From: Phytophthora sp. 'mugwort' | Lineage: Eukaryota > Oomycota > Peronosporomycetes > Peronosporales > Peronosporaceae | Direction: 5' to 3' | NCBI GenBank assembly: GCA_033558025.1 | Contig: JAUCEF010000005.1 | Span: 4,154,001 to 4,218,000 of the forward strand | DNA length: 64,000 nt | Shown here: positions 53,924 through 63,521 of the stretch, piece after piece | Position numbering within the stretch: the first letter of the stretch is position 1 | How the letters are laid out: every line of letters starts with the position of its first letter | Position numbers and translations under genes: made by a program | Notes under the pieces: model-generated | The model's input: the letters and a program-made list of their open reading frames with translations, nothing else | Databases searched by the model: none | What the model was told of the DNA's origin: nothing

Positions 53924-54304
53924 TTATATTATTGTCAGGTTTAAATCCTTCGTCTTTGAAAATAATTGTGGTTTTTTGTGTTGCTTGGAATAGAGCCAAA
54001 GGATACAAAATGGTCCGCAATAATCTCCATAAGTCCCTTGATATTGCTTGGGGTTGTATCTTCCAATTCCATACTTAGTAGGGCCTGCTTCACCCATACT
54101 ATCGAAATACTCACCGTTATGAACTGCCGTCCAATGGCCTACATTAAGATTAGGTGGTCGTAGTAGAATGAGGTATGATCCTTTCTTCGAAATTGGTTTC
54201 GTTATTTCACTTGATTCATAGATATCATCAAGATGAACCCCAATTATTTTCGATAGTTCGATTAATTCATGGTCGGATGTGATGGGCTTGATAAGATGGC
54301 TCAT
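53924..54304 (-). CDS. adenovirus-type cysteine (Ulp1-like) maturation protease
   Basis: 126 aa from ATG 54304 (MSHLIKPITSDHELIELSKI); ATG 54340 is in frame but would leave only 12 bp to the capsid gene. The catalytic set is complete: His in VGHWTAVHNG, Asp in EYFDSMGEAGPTKYG, Gln in PKQYQG, Cys in GDYCGPFCILWLYS. The family cleaves capsid and core precursors at (M/I/L)xGx|G-type sites during virion maturation; candidate sites occur in the neighbouring virion proteins. Divergent from the major capsid gene. Confidence 0.87.
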   Translation of the reverse strand: MSHLIKPITSDHELIELSKIIGVHLDDIYESSEITKPISKKGSYLILLRPPNLNVGHWTAVHNGEYFDSMGEAGPTKYGIGRYNPKQYQGTYGDYCGPFCILWLYSKQHKKPQLFSKTKDLNLTII

Positions 54305-54352
54305 AATATTTAATTTCCTGAAAAGTATATTAGAAACCATATAGATTCAACG

Positions 54353-55504
54353 ATGAGTGAAACTCAACTATCCGACCAATATTTGTACCAGAGTTCGCTC
54401 AAGAGCGATCCTGAGATCAAGGTATCTTCTGGCAAGCGTGTCCCGTTTGTTATTGATCTGAATCAGGGCTCATACCAGAATGGTGTCATTACCATTGATG
54501 CAACTGCTCAGCTTAATGGTTCTGAGGGATTCGCATGTCTTCGCGATGCTTACCTCATGCTCCCATACAAGGTATCGATGAAGAATGGTGGTACCGCTCA
54601 GACCGCTGCTGCCAATCGTTTCTGTGCTACTCTAAAGTGCGGCAACTAGAATATCATCGATAGCATGTCGCTTGAGCTCAATGGTAAGACCATTATCAGT
54701 ATGGCTGACTACAAGCTGTTTTGGAACAATATTCGTGCTCAGACAGGTTATAGTCCTCAGTACGTTGAAAAGCATGGTGCTGAGTCGTTCCTTTTCCCCG
54801 ATTCCGCTCAGTCCGTTTCATACAGCTCTGCTACAAGTTCGACTACCGGTGATGGATACAGCAACACTACTGCATTCACGTCTTCTTTCGCTACCACTGG
54901 TCCCGCCGGTGGCGCCTCTATCCCCAATGATGGTCTCGTTAAGCGTCTTCTATCGAACCCTCCTACCGCTGGTGCTGATTTCTCTACTTCGTGGCCTTCG
55001 GTAGGTGCGGCGGCTGCTTCTACTACCATTGCTAACCAAACTGCTCGCGGTGCTTTCGTTGCTGGCTCTAACGCTGCTGATGCGATCATGGGAACGTGGA
55101 ACTACATGCTCAAGATCAAGCTAACTGACCTCCATCCTATCTTCAAGGATCTTGACTTGATGGCTAATCCTCAAATTCGCCTTCGCTTCCGCGTCAATCA
55201 GGGTACTTCCGCTGTCGCTGTAAGCGCTGCTAAGGGTTTGTCTCTAACAAGTACTACTCTTGCAAGTGGTAATGTATGCCCTGTTATGCTTGCGGCTACC
55301 TCCACTGGTAATCCTATGGCTGGTGTCATCGCTAATTCCGCTCCATTCAGTATTTCCTGGGGCGCTGTAGTCAATGCCCTTGAACCCAATATTGATGGAA
55401 CTTACATGCCTTTCACCACTTCTCGTCTGTATGTACCGTTCGTACATCTTGAGAACCCTCAGGCTATTATTTCCAAGCCTGTTAAAAAAATTCGATACAA
55501 TGAC
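54353..55504 (+). pseudogene. Polinton major capsid protein, 5' part
   Basis: Starts MSETQLSDQYLYQSSLKSDP with the SGKRVPFVIDLNQGSYQNGV strand pattern typical of double-jelly-roll Polinton capsid proteins. A TAG at 54647-54649 interrupts the frame after LKCGN, and the same frame resumes (SLELNGKTIISMADYKLFWN). The coding line is then cut at 55504|55505 by a Gypsy LTR. Without the insert, coding would continue in frame at 62935; total about 570 codons, the usual size. Two independent lesions make it non-functional. Confidence 0.85.
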
Positions 55505-55791
55505 TGTAACGGGCTGGTTACAGTTACATAAGTAGCTAGTTAAGGGTTACATATGTAGGTAGACAAGATATACAAAAGTAGGTACAAAGCACACGAATAG
55601 CGTGTGCTTCGTGTAGTCCTGTCATTGGTTGAAAGTGGGAACCCATTTCAACCAATCCGACGACAGTTTGCATTTGAGTGGTTCCGAAGGCCACTAATAA
55701 AAATCAGAGTTGAATTTGCGAGTTTTTTTGTTAGCACGCTTCCTACCGCTAATAGTGTAAGGTAAGTAGCGGTTGATCTCGTCCCGTTACA
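55505..55791 (+). repeat. Gypsy 5' LTR
   Basis: TGTAACGGGCTGG...CCCGTTACA, 287 bp. It contains two hairpins shared by both LTRs: agcacacg/cgtgtgct around 55590-55615 and a longer ggttgaaa...ttcaacc stem just after. A short tggtagcac just downstream (from 55794) may be the tRNA primer site. Confidence 0.95.
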
Positions 55792-55817
55792 CCTGGTAGC
55801 ACTTAGTAGTCCTTCCC

Positions 55818-56873
55818 ATGACCAAGTTTGAGATGAGTATGAGCGAAGCCCCGTCGGATGGTCCCACGATCCTGGACCACACGGCCTTCCCCCATCTTAC
55901 GACTGTGGAATGGAATGCCCTACACCGCCTCGCGGCGGTGTCCGGAGAAGTCTTCTTCACGTCGATGCTGAGCTCATCGACGCCCGAGCGACAACGCCAA
56001 GCTATCCAAGAATTTATGGTGCGCGAGCTCGCCGAAGCGAATCGGCGAGTATCAACTCCCTCGCGCACCTCGAGGAACGATGCCGTCAAGATGGACACTT
56101 CCGCGTACTCCGGAGTCGGTCAAGACCGCCTACCGTTGAACCGCTGGTTTCGTGAGATCGACATCGCGATTGCCTCGAGACTTCTCGAGGCTGAGTCGGC
56201 GAAAGTCAACTTCTTGCTCTCCCGACTGAGCGGGAAAGCCAAGGAGTGGGCACTCGGCAGATTGGTGACCGATGCCTCCGCTTTCCCTACTTTGGAAGCC
56301 ATCCAGAACGACCTACGCCTCGCATTCGAGCCTCCGCAAGATGAGTCACGCATGCGCGCGACGTTCTTCGCTCTTCGGCAAGGCAAAATGTCCATGCGCG
56401 ACTACGTGCAGAAGACGCGTCACCTAGTCTCGTGCATCGTCACGAACCCGATCGACGTCGCATCTCAAGTGCACGTGTTCATCTTCGGAATGCGTGAGGG
56501 CATGACTCGATACTGCCTCACGCGAGCGGAGCCTACGACACTTGAAGAGGCGTTCGCGCTCGCGCTGCGCGAGGACTACACGGTGGCATCTTCTTACGCA
56601 CGAGCGCTGACGCCGGACGCTCGGGCCTCCGCTCCCGAGCCTATGGAGATTGACGCCATCGAAGCTGAGTCAAGGTCGCGCTTTACCTCGACTCCCCGCG
56701 CTCCTCGGTTCAACAACGACAATCGCCAGCTCATCTGCTATCGTTGTCGCAAGCCTGGTCATCGCGCAGCCGTGTGCCGCGCCCCAGCTCCGATCTTGGC
56801 AAGTGCTGAGGTCGTCAGTGACCCTGACGACAAGTTCCCGTCCGCTCATCCAAAAAACGGTCGGGACCAGTAG
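55818..56873 (+). CDS. Gypsy Gag with CCHC zinc knuckle
   Basis: 351 aa from ATG 55818. The retrotransposon gag capsid-like domain spans about 100-235 ([56 protein letters not shown]). A CCHC knuckle, [14 protein letters not shown], lies near residue 306. It ends at TAG 56871 after GRDQ, in the same frame as pol. It would package element RNA into cytoplasmic particles. Confidence 0.88.
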   Translation: MTKFEMSMSEAPSDGPTILDHTAFPHLTTVEWNALHRLAAVSGEVFFTSMLSSSTPERQRQAIQEFMVRELAEANRRVSTPSRTSRNDAVKMDTSAYSGVGQDRLPLNRWFREIDIAIASRLLEAESAKVNFLLSRLSGKAKEWALGRLVTDASAFPTLEAIQNDLRLAFEPPQDESRMRATFFALRQGKMSMRDYVQKTRHLVSCIVTNPIDVASQVHVFIFGMREGMTRYCLTRAEPTTLEEAFALALREDYTVASSYARALTPDARASAPEPMEIDAIEAESRSRFTSTPRAPRFNNDNRQLICYRCRKPGHRAAVCRAPAPILASAEVVSDPDDKFPSAHPKNGRDQ

Positions 56874-56951
56874 GTGCGGGGCGCCCTACTGGCTGGAATG
56901 GAGGTCCCGGTCCCCCGGTGACAACCGGTCCTCCTAGCCCCCCCCCCCCCC

Positions 56952-59900
56952 GTGCTTTATGCACATTTCAATGCCACCACCACGTCCGGTGACTCCAGGC
57001 TGATCCTCATCAGTCTCCACGTCGCCGGCGCGGAGCGTCCGCTCCGTGCGTTGCTTGACTCCGGAGCCACGAACAACTTCATTCGTGACGACTGTCTCGC
57101 TCTCCTCCCGTCCCGCATACGCGTACGCGACGGTCCGGGCTACATCGTCGTGAAGTTGGCAGACGGCAAGCCCCACCGCGTCCCGCGGCGGGCTGTGTCG
57201 TTGTCGTACACATTCGACGGCTTCTCCGCCAGCGACGACTTCCTGGTTATCAAGCTGAACTACGCCTTCGACTGCATCTTGGGGATGCCTTGGCTTGCTC
57301 GATACCAGCCTGAGATCGACTGGCTAGCCCGTTCGGTTAGTAGGCGCGTCGGCTACGACGTAAGTGAAGTGTTCACTCACCTCCTCGTCGCCCCGACGCC
57401 CCACGTCGCTGTCGTGGATCGGTCATCCACGACGCAGCCCCCACAGCAAGTGAGCGATGGCCCTCGCTGTGCGGTGTGCGCGACTACCGTCATCGGATCA
57501 ACCAACGCATCGTCCTCGCGAGCGCGCGAGGACATGAGAAATAACGCGGTCGAGCAGAGGCTCCCGTACGAGAATACCGCGGTCGAGCAGGGGCTCCCGC
57601 ACGTGAATAGCGCGGTCGAGCAGGGGCTCCCGCCTGTGAATGCGACGGTCGAGCAGCGGCTCCTGTTCGCTGATGATCCCGTCGCGCAAGGCCGATCTCT
57701 GCGCGACACCGGCATGGTCGAGAGTGAGCTCCCACGCCTAGAGGAGGGTGAAGTGTCATCCAGCGAGACTTCGGCCTCGAGCAGCGGCTCGAGGCGACTG
57801 AGGAAGTCTAAGCGCAACCGATCAGGACGTCGCCGCCTTCGGCGGTCGTCTGCCGTGGCCGACAACACTCCGTCCAGTGAAATACTCACCGTCGTCGAGT
57901 ATTCGGAGGGATCCCCGAACCGGGTACGGACAGTCGCAGTGGCGAACCCTCCCTCCGACGCGACAACCATCACGCGGCTTCCTGGCCTCTCTTGGAAGCA
58001 TTTCCTCCACGACTTGAAGGCTAATGAGATTGAGCAGACATGCCTCATCACCAGTTCAGACTCGGCCGACACGGCCATCAACGCGATCAGCGACGACGTG
58101 TCGTCGTCGCGTCCGAAGGCGGCCGAGCCCAAATCGGCGCGCGAGGAACGCTTCGACACACAGTCTTGGAAAGCACTGCAGGACTCTGGAAACCCGGTGT
58201 ATCCACTCGCTCGCGAATATGAGGACGTATTCCCCGATAAAATTCCAGCAGAACTCCCTGCAGAACGGGGTGTTCGGCACGAGATAGATCTCGTGCCCGG
58301 ATCGAAATACTGCGTGACGCGACAGTGGCCGCTGCCACGGGACCAAGTCCAAGCCATCGATGACTTCTTTGAAGGCCGCCGCAAGGCCGGACACGTGCGC
58401 GAGAGCATCTCTCCGCACTCGAGCCCGACGTTCTGCGTGAAGAAGGCGACCGGCGGATGGCGCATCGTCCACGCGTTCAACAAACTGAACGACGCCACGA
58501 TCCCCGCGCAGACCCCCATCCCTCGGAAGGACATGGTCCTCGACACCATGTCTGGCAGCGTCATTTACAGCGCGATTGATCTGACCGACGGTTTCTATCA
58601 GATTCTCATGAGAGAGAACGACATCCCTCTCACCGCAGTAAGTACTCCCAGTGGGATGCTCTGGGAGTGGCTCGTAATGCCGCAGGGTCTGAAGAACGCA
58701 CCCGCCACGTTCAACCGCATGGTCTCTCACGTGCTGCGTCCGCTCCGTGCCTTCGCACCGAGCTACTTCGATGATATCTTCGTGCACAGCCGCGCTGAGG
58801 GTGGTCTCAGTGCCGTCGACGTACATCTTCACCATCTGCGGCAGGTTTTCGAGAAAATGCGCGAGAACAAGTTGTACGCCAACCTCAAGAAGTGCGTGTT
58901 CTGTGCACCAGAGATTCCGGTGCTGGGTTGCTACGTCAGCGAAAGCGGCGTTCGCGCCGACCCGGAGAAGATTTCCTCGATATGTTCTTGGCCAACTCCC
59001 AAGAACCAGACGGAGTTGCGTCAGTGGCTGGGCCTCGCGAACTACCTCCACAAGTACACGAAGGATTATGCGGGCCTGATCCAGCCGATGTCATCCTTGC
59101 TGAAGAAGGACGTTACATGGAATTGGCGTCCTGAACATCAGGACGCGTTCGACGCCGTGAAGAAGAGTCTCGCATCCGCGCCCGTCTTGATGCTGCCTGA
59201 CACGTCAAGACCCTTCCACGTCGTGTGCGACGCGAGCGACTTTGCAATCGGGTGTGCTCTCATGCAGTTTGACGATGATGGTCGCGAACGCGTCGTGAGC
59301 TATCAGTCACGACAGATGAAGCCGGCGGAGAAGAACTATCCCGTGCACGACAAGGAGCTCCTCGCGATGCGCTACGCTCTGATCAAGTTCAGAGTGTACC
59401 TCCTCGGCGAGCAGACGTTCGCAGTCTATACAGATCACGCCTCGTTGCGAACGGCGATGAAGAGCCCCCACCTCTCTCAGCGCATGGCGCGATGGCTCTC
59501 GTTCTTTGCCGAGTACAACTTCGTCGTTCACTACAAGCCAGGCAAGAATAACATTCTTGCCGATGCGCTCTCTCGACGTCCCGACTACGACCCTCGGCGC
59601 TCGACGCGTCCTCAGGAACTCCCTGACGATGAGGACGACGTTGATGACTGCGCTGCCTGTGTGACACTGGGCATTAACGCCACAGTGTCGAGCCCCGTTC
59701 TGCCGCTGCGTCAGCAGATCGCTGACGCGTATGACGAAGATGCCTTCTACGCCGGGATCATCCGCCACCTCCGTAATCCAACACCGGAGACGCTGGCGAA
59801 GTTGACACGTCCAACGCGTGATGTAATCACGCGTTACGAATTCGACGGCGATCTACTGACCTACGCCATCGACACGTTCGACATGCCGCGTGTCGTCATC

Positions 59901-62210
59901 CCCGCTGACGACGACCTTCGTGCTCGTTTGGTTCACGAGTACCACGACGCACCGGCCGGTGGTCATCTTGGGCGCGAGAAGACGTTCGCAGCCCTGTCCC
60001 GCGACTTCTTCTGGCCGCGCATGTACAAGTGGATACGAAAATGGGTTCGATCCTGCGAGATCTGTCAGCGTGTGAAGCCTGCAGCATCGCGACAGGCCCC
60101 GTTACGTCCGCTTCCCATTGCCACGGGTGCGTGGAGATCCGTCAGCATGGATTTCATCTTCGGCCTCCCGCGCGACGACGAGGGCCGCACAGGCGTCCTC
60201 GTCTTTGTCGATCGCTTCAGCAAGATGGTGCATCTTGCTCCAGTCGCAGCCGAAGTGACCGCCAACGATGCGGCGGAGCTGTTCCTCGACCTGGTGTTCC
60301 GCCACCACGGCCTCCCGGAGTCGATCGTCTCGGATCGCGACCCACGATTCACATCCGCGTTCTGGACACGGCTATTCGAGCTGCTAGGCACTCGCCTACT
60401 CATGTCGACGGCGGCTCATCCGGAGACGGATGGGCAAACGGAGCGTGTGAACCGAGTCCTTAAAGACGTACTGCGCAGTTACGCAACGTCCTTCGACTCC
60501 TGGAGCTCCTTCTTGCCGATGGCCGAGTTCGCGTTGAACAACGCGACTCACGCATCAACTGGTCTGACGCCGTTCTTCGTGAACAATGCGCGCCATCCGC
60601 GCGTTCCGGCTCTTCTAGCCGTGCGAGGTTCAGACACGTCAGCGGGCTCCACTCTTGGTGAGGGAGGAATGGCATCGACAACGAATTCGGTGCAGACGTC
60701 GAGTAATCTCCCGCTGTTCCAGTCCGATTCCCAGAAGAGTACACCGGATACTCCAGCAGAGGGCCACGCACTCTCCGGCGTGGCATACGACAATTCCTCC
60801 GCGACTAACGCGGCTCTCCCCGCCGCGTCCGGATCCGACATCGCGAACTTCGCCCCGAAAGCGGTTCCGACGCCGTTCGACTCGGCAGCAGTGTCCGACT
60901 TCCTGCTGCACCGCCAAGCTGTCACGCGCTTTGTCCGTGACGCGCTCCAAGCCGCTGTTGACAAACAAAAGGCGAACGCGGATCGACGGGGCCGGAAGAA
61001 CATGTCGTCCTTCCGGCAAGGCGAGAAGGTATTTCTGTCCACCGAAGGCATCCAAGGCACCGCTGTTACGAACTTGGGTGCAAACAAGCTTGCTCCACGC
61101 TTCATTGGACCGTTCAAGATTTTGAAAGGTATCGGTGATGCCTACACGCTAGACATTCCTACCACAATGCGACTGCACCCGACGTTCTACGTCGGGCGCC
61201 TCAAACCGTACGTCCCTGCGTCTATCCCTGAGTCGGATGATCCGCGTCCTCAGCGGGCGCGTAATCAGACAAGCCCAGTCGACGACGCTGGCGTCGCGTC
61301 GGCCAGAGCCCTCGCTCCTCACGCGAGGGCGTCGCCGACCGTGGACCACCACAGACGAGCGTCTCCAAGTGACGAAGTCACTCCATCATCTCACGCCGAC
61401 CCTGCTCCGACCGCGTCGCAGCAGCCTCCGCAGCAGCCGCACGGTCACGCGCAGTCTCAGCGAGGTTCTGAGCCTCCATCGCGTCGTCCTTGGCTTGGTC
61501 AGTCTCCAGAACCATCAGCCGATACTGCTGAATCGTCAGACCCTCCGAGGCGTCGGTCCCCTCGGAGCTCCGCAGCGCCTCAACAACCTCGATATCGTCG
61601 CGACGTTCCTCCGCCGCTTGTTGATGCGACGGGCGCACGACGCTGGATTGTGGAGCGCTTGGTCGATCACGATACCCGCGCGAGCAGCGAGATTTCTCCT
61701 CGCGGCACTCCCAGCTCCGCGAATACGCGCGCGAGTCGTCGACAGGCCCCCGAAAGACATTACCGGGTGCGTTGGCTTGGACACTCGCCGGCTGAGGACA
61801 CGTGGGAGCCGCGTAGCTGCCTTCTCGAAGACGTTCCCGACGTGGTGAACGACTACGAGGCCTCGCTCGCACTGGTGAGCGCGAGCGACCACGACGTTCC
61901 GGTCCAGAGTTGCGACCCCGCGAACGGCTCCTCGAACGACTGCGAAGACGAGTCTCTCTCCGCGTACCGCGACGCCCACTGCCACGATTCACCGCAGTTG
62001 CCATCTCACTGCGAGCCCGGTCGAAGCGCCCAATCCAGCGACGCTCATCATCGACCAGCGGCCATAGTCTCAACTGGCGCTCCCACTCATCGCGCGACGG
62101 CTGCTGACGGTTCCATCCGCACTTTGGACAACCCTCGACCAAGTGTACGTAGCACAAGCGCCACTCGCGCTCTGCCAGCTCGCAGACGCGCGCTCGAAGG
62201 TCACCAATAG
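56952..62210 (+). CDS. Gypsy Pol: protease, RT, RNase H, integrase, chromodomain
   Basis: About 1750 codons open from 56952, in the gag frame but separated by TAG 56871 and TGA 56919 and a run of 14 C (56938-56951); the frame opens without ATG. Protease: LRALLDSGATNNFIRDD (about 35). RT: MPQGLKNAPATFNRMVSHV and SYFDDIFVHS (about 600). RNase H: VVCDASDFAIGCAL (about 757) and YTDHASL. Integrase: H-H in HEYHDAPAGGHLGREKT and CEICQRVK, D in VSMDFIFGL, D in VSDRDPRFTS, E in DGQTERVNRV (about 1160). Chromodomain: RRWIVERLVDHD then a Ser-rich insertion and HYRVRWLGHSPAEDTWEPRS (about 1600). The tail after about 1640 looks non-conserved and overlaps an antisense ORF. Confidence 0.92.
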   Translation: MLYAHFNATTTSGDSRLILISLHVAGAERPLRALLDSGATNNFIRDDCLALLPSRIRVRDGPGYIVVKLADGKPHRVPRRAVSLSYTFDGFSASDDFLVIKLNYAFDCILGMPWLARYQPEIDWLARSVSRRVGYDVSEVFTHLLVAPTPHVAVVDRSSTTQPPQQVSDGPRCAVCATTVIGSTNASSSRAREDMRNNAVEQRLPYENTAVEQGLPHVNSAVEQGLPPVNATVEQRLLFADDPVAQGRSLRDTGMVESELPRLEEGEVSSSETSASSSGSRRLRKSKRNRSGRRRLRRSSAVADNTPSSEILTVVEYSEGSPNRVRTVAVANPPSDATTITRLPGLSWKHFLHDLKANEIEQTCLITSSDSADTAINAISDDVSSSRPKAAEPKSAREERFDTQSWKALQDSGNPVYPLAREYEDVFPDKIPAELPAERGVRHEIDLVPGSKYCVTRQWPLPRDQVQAIDDFFEGRRKAGHVRESISPHSSPTFCVKKATGGWRIVHAFNKLNDATIPAQTPIPRKDMVLDTMSGSVIYSAIDLTDGFYQILMRENDIPLTAVSTPSGMLWEWLVMPQGLKNAPATFNRMVSHVLRPLRAFAPSYFDDIFVHSRAEGGLSAVDVHLHHLRQVFEKMRENKLYANLKKCVFCAPEIPVLGCYVSESGVRADPEKISSICSWPTPKNQTELRQWLGLANYLHKYTKDYAGLIQPMSSLLKKDVTWNWRPEHQDAFDAVKKSLASAPVLMLPDTSRPFHVVCDASDFAIGCALMQFDDDGRERVVSYQSRQMKPAEKNYPVHDKELLAMRYALIKFRVYLLGEQTFAVYTDHASLRTAMKSPHLSQRMARWLSFFAEYNFVVHYKPGKNNILADALSRRPDYDPRRSTRPQELPDDEDDVDDCAACVTLGINATVSSPVLPLRQQIADAYDEDAFYAGIIRHLRNPTPETLAKLTRPTRDVITRYEFDGDLLTYAIDTFDMPRVVIPADDDLRARLVHEYHDAPAGGHLGREKTFAALSRDFFWPRMYKWIRKWVRSCEICQRVKPAASRQAPLRPLPIATGAWRSVSMDFIFGLPRDDEGRTGVLVFVDRFSKMVHLAPVAAEVTANDAAELFLDLVFRHHGLPESIVSDRDPRFTSAFWTRLFELLGTRLLMSTAAHPETDGQTERVNRVLKDVLRSYATSFDSWSSFLPMAEFALNNATHASTGLTPFFVNNARHPRVPALLAVRGSDTSAGSTLGEGGMASTTNSVQTSSNLPLFQSDSQKSTPDTPAEGHALSGVAYDNSSATNAALPAASGSDIANFAPKAVPTPFDSAAVSDFLLHRQAVTRFVRDALQAAVDKQKANADRRGRKNMSSFRQGEKVFLSTEGIQGTAVTNLGANKLAPRFIGPFKILKGIGDAYTLDIPTTMRLHPTFYVGRLKPYVPASIPESDDPRPQRARNQTSPVDDAGVASARALAPHARASPTVDHHRRASPSDEVTPSSHADPAPTASQQPPQQPHGHAQSQRGSEPPSRRPWLGQSPEPSADTAESSDPPRRRSPRSSAAPQQPRYRRDVPPPLVDATGARRWIVERLVDHDTRASSEISPRGTPSSANTRASRRQAPERHYRVRWLGHSPAEDTWEPRSCLLEDVPDVVNDYEASLALVSASDHDVPVQSCDPANGSSNDCEDESLSAYRDAHCHDSPQLPSHCEPGRSAQSSDAHHRPAAIVSTGAPTHRATAADGSIRTLDNPRPSVRSTSATRALPARRRALEGHQ

Positions 62211-62541
62211 CGTGTATGCTTCGCGCGGCCTCCCGGTCTTCGAGCCAAGACGTGAAGAACAAGCCTTCACGTCGAGCGGCGTTCCAGCGGCGGATGAAAG
62301 CACACCACGACCGCTGCAGAGCGTCGTGGGTGTAAGAGTGGTTTGCTTCCTTGCCCCGGATCTTGCGGTATCGCGTGAAGTATTCCTTCATGGAGTCGAG
62401 GCTCTCGGACTCCTCGGCGCCGTCGAGGCAGTACAGTTCCCACGGCTTGAGGTCTTCGTCCATCACGTGGGTCGCCGAAGAACTGGATGCTCCGGCGACG
62501 GACTTGCTGGTCGTCGACATCGAGGATTGCAGAACGAGCAC
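61378..62541 (-). CDS. antisense ORF of the Gypsy element
   Basis: About 380 residues on the minus strand, starting in the interval between the pol stop and the 3' LTR and running under the 3' end of pol, chromodomain included. The non-overlapping start (62541-62211) already looks coding: DEDLKPWELYCLDGAEESES, YTHDALQRSWCAFIRRWNAA, EREWRLCYVHLVEGCPKCGW. Then come an Arg-Ser-rich block (RSRSRSRSRGRNSGPERRGR) and a C-terminal coiled coil (AKDDAMEAQNLAETARDRAA). No family recognised; the RS-rich block suggests an RNA-related role. The likely start is one of the first Met residues (MSTTSKSVAG). Confidence 0.55.
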   Translation of the reverse strand: MLVLQSSMSTTSKSVAGASSSSATHVMDEDLKPWELYCLDGAEESESLDSMKEYFTRYRKIRGKEANHSYTHDALQRSWCAFIRRWNAARREGLFFTSWLEDREAARSIHAIGDLRARVCELAEREWRLCYVHLVEGCPKCGWNRQQPSRDEWERQLRLWPLVDDERRWIGRFDRARSEMATAVNRGSGRRGTRRETRLRSRSRSRSRGRNSGPERRGRSRSPVRARPRSRSPRRERLREGSYAAPTCPQPASVQANAPGNVFRGPVDDSRAYSRSWECREEKSRCSRGYRDRPSAPQSSVVRPSHQQAAEERRDDIEVVEALRSSEGTDASEGLTIQQYRLMVLETDQAKDDAMEAQNLAETARDRAAAAEAAATRSEQGRREMME

Positions 62542-62633
62542 GCGGATTGGTGCCGCGCGAGGTCGTTATTCAGATCGCTGCTTCAATCACTTTTTCTCTG
62601 CGCCAGCACCCACATCGGTGTGAGTGCAACTTT

Positions 62634-62646
62634 GAGAGGGGGGTGA
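62634..62646 (+). promoter_or_regulatory. Gypsy polypurine tract
   Basis: gagaggggggtga lies directly before the 3' LTR, where plus-strand DNA synthesis is primed. Confidence 0.8.
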
Positions 62647-62929
62647 TGTAACGGGCTGGTTACAGTTACATAAGTAGCTAGTTAAGGGTTACATATGTAG
62701 GTAGACAAGATATACAAAAGTAGGTACAAAGCACACGAATAGCGTGTGCTTCGTGTAGTCCTGTCATTGGTTGAAAGTGGGAACCCATTTCAACCAATCA
62801 GACGACAGTTTGCATTTGAGTGGTTCCGAAGGCCACTAATAAAAATCAGAGTTGAATTTGCGAGTTTGTTAGCACGCTTCCTACCGCTAATAGTGTAAGG
62901 TAAGTAGCGGTTGATCTCGTCCCGTTACA
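62647..62929 (+). repeat. Gypsy 3' LTR
   Basis: 283 bp, identical to the 5' LTR except C/A in aaccaatc(c/a)gac and a T-run of 3 instead of 7. Followed by the ATGAC duplication and resumption of the capsid coding line. Confidence 0.95.
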
Positions 62930-63501
62930 ATGACTGCTATGCTCAGTGGTTCTATCAGCGTGTTGCTGTTGGTAAGCAAGCGACTCAGCATAATGCTGCA
63001 TTCGATCTCCAACTGTCGGCGTCTGTTAAAAATGCCAAATACATTATTCTTCTTCCTTTCGCTGAACAGACGGGTAGCTTTGCTTCCGCCGCTGTACAGC
63101 AATTTCAGAGTCCTTTCGATTCGGCTCCGTGGTCGCTTCACCCGGGATCGTCTATTCGCAACTTCAACGTTCGTATCGGATCTCATCAGACGTTCGATAT
63201 CAGCCATGACTATGACTTCCACCACTTTCACAATGAACTGGCTAAGATTGGATCGATAAATGGTGATTTGACTCCTGAGCTGGTGAATGGTCTTCTTGAC
63301 TATCAGACGTGGTCGCTAACTAACCGCGTTCTCATTGCTGATGTCAGTCGTCTGACTGAGCGTGATATTCCTCAGGCTATTCAGGTACAAGGCATAAACG
63401 CAGGATGCCAAGGAACAAATATGCTCGTACTGGTTGTGAGTGAACAAGAGCTATCTTACGATCGCCTAACGGGTGAGATTTTAGATTTTACCACAGCTTA
63501 G
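62930..63501 (+). pseudogene. Polinton major capsid protein, 3' part
   Basis: The coding line resumes after the Gypsy 3' LTR in the same frame as 54353-55504. It shows capsid C-terminal features (YIILLPFAEQTGSFASAAVQ, FQSPFDSAPWSLHPGSSIRN, NVRIGSHQTF) and ends with SEQELSYDRLTGEILDFTTA before TAG. The last about 190 codons of the gene are therefore cut off from its promoter and start. Confidence 0.85.
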
Positions 63502-63521
63502 ATTTAAAAAAATATTTTTTC

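Larger units (their letters stand above)
55505..62929 (+). mobile_element. Ty3/Gypsy (chromovirus-like) LTR retrotransposon inserted in capsid gene
   Basis: 7425 bp, bounded by LTRs of 287 and 283 bp and by the 5-bp duplication ATGAC (55500-55504 and 62930-62934). The LTRs differ by one substitution and a T-run length change (4 bp), so insertion is recent. The internal order is gag, protease, RT, RNase H, integrase, chromodomain, plus an antisense ORF. G+C is far higher than in the Polinton host sequence. Confidence 0.95.

Noticed and set aside
57377..58564. 395-codon minus-strand open frame under Gypsy protease/RT
   Set aside because: It lies entirely opposite conserved pol coding sequence and its composition mirrors the plus-strand codons in G+C-rich DNA; unlike the 61378-62541 antisense frame it has no independent non-overlapping part.
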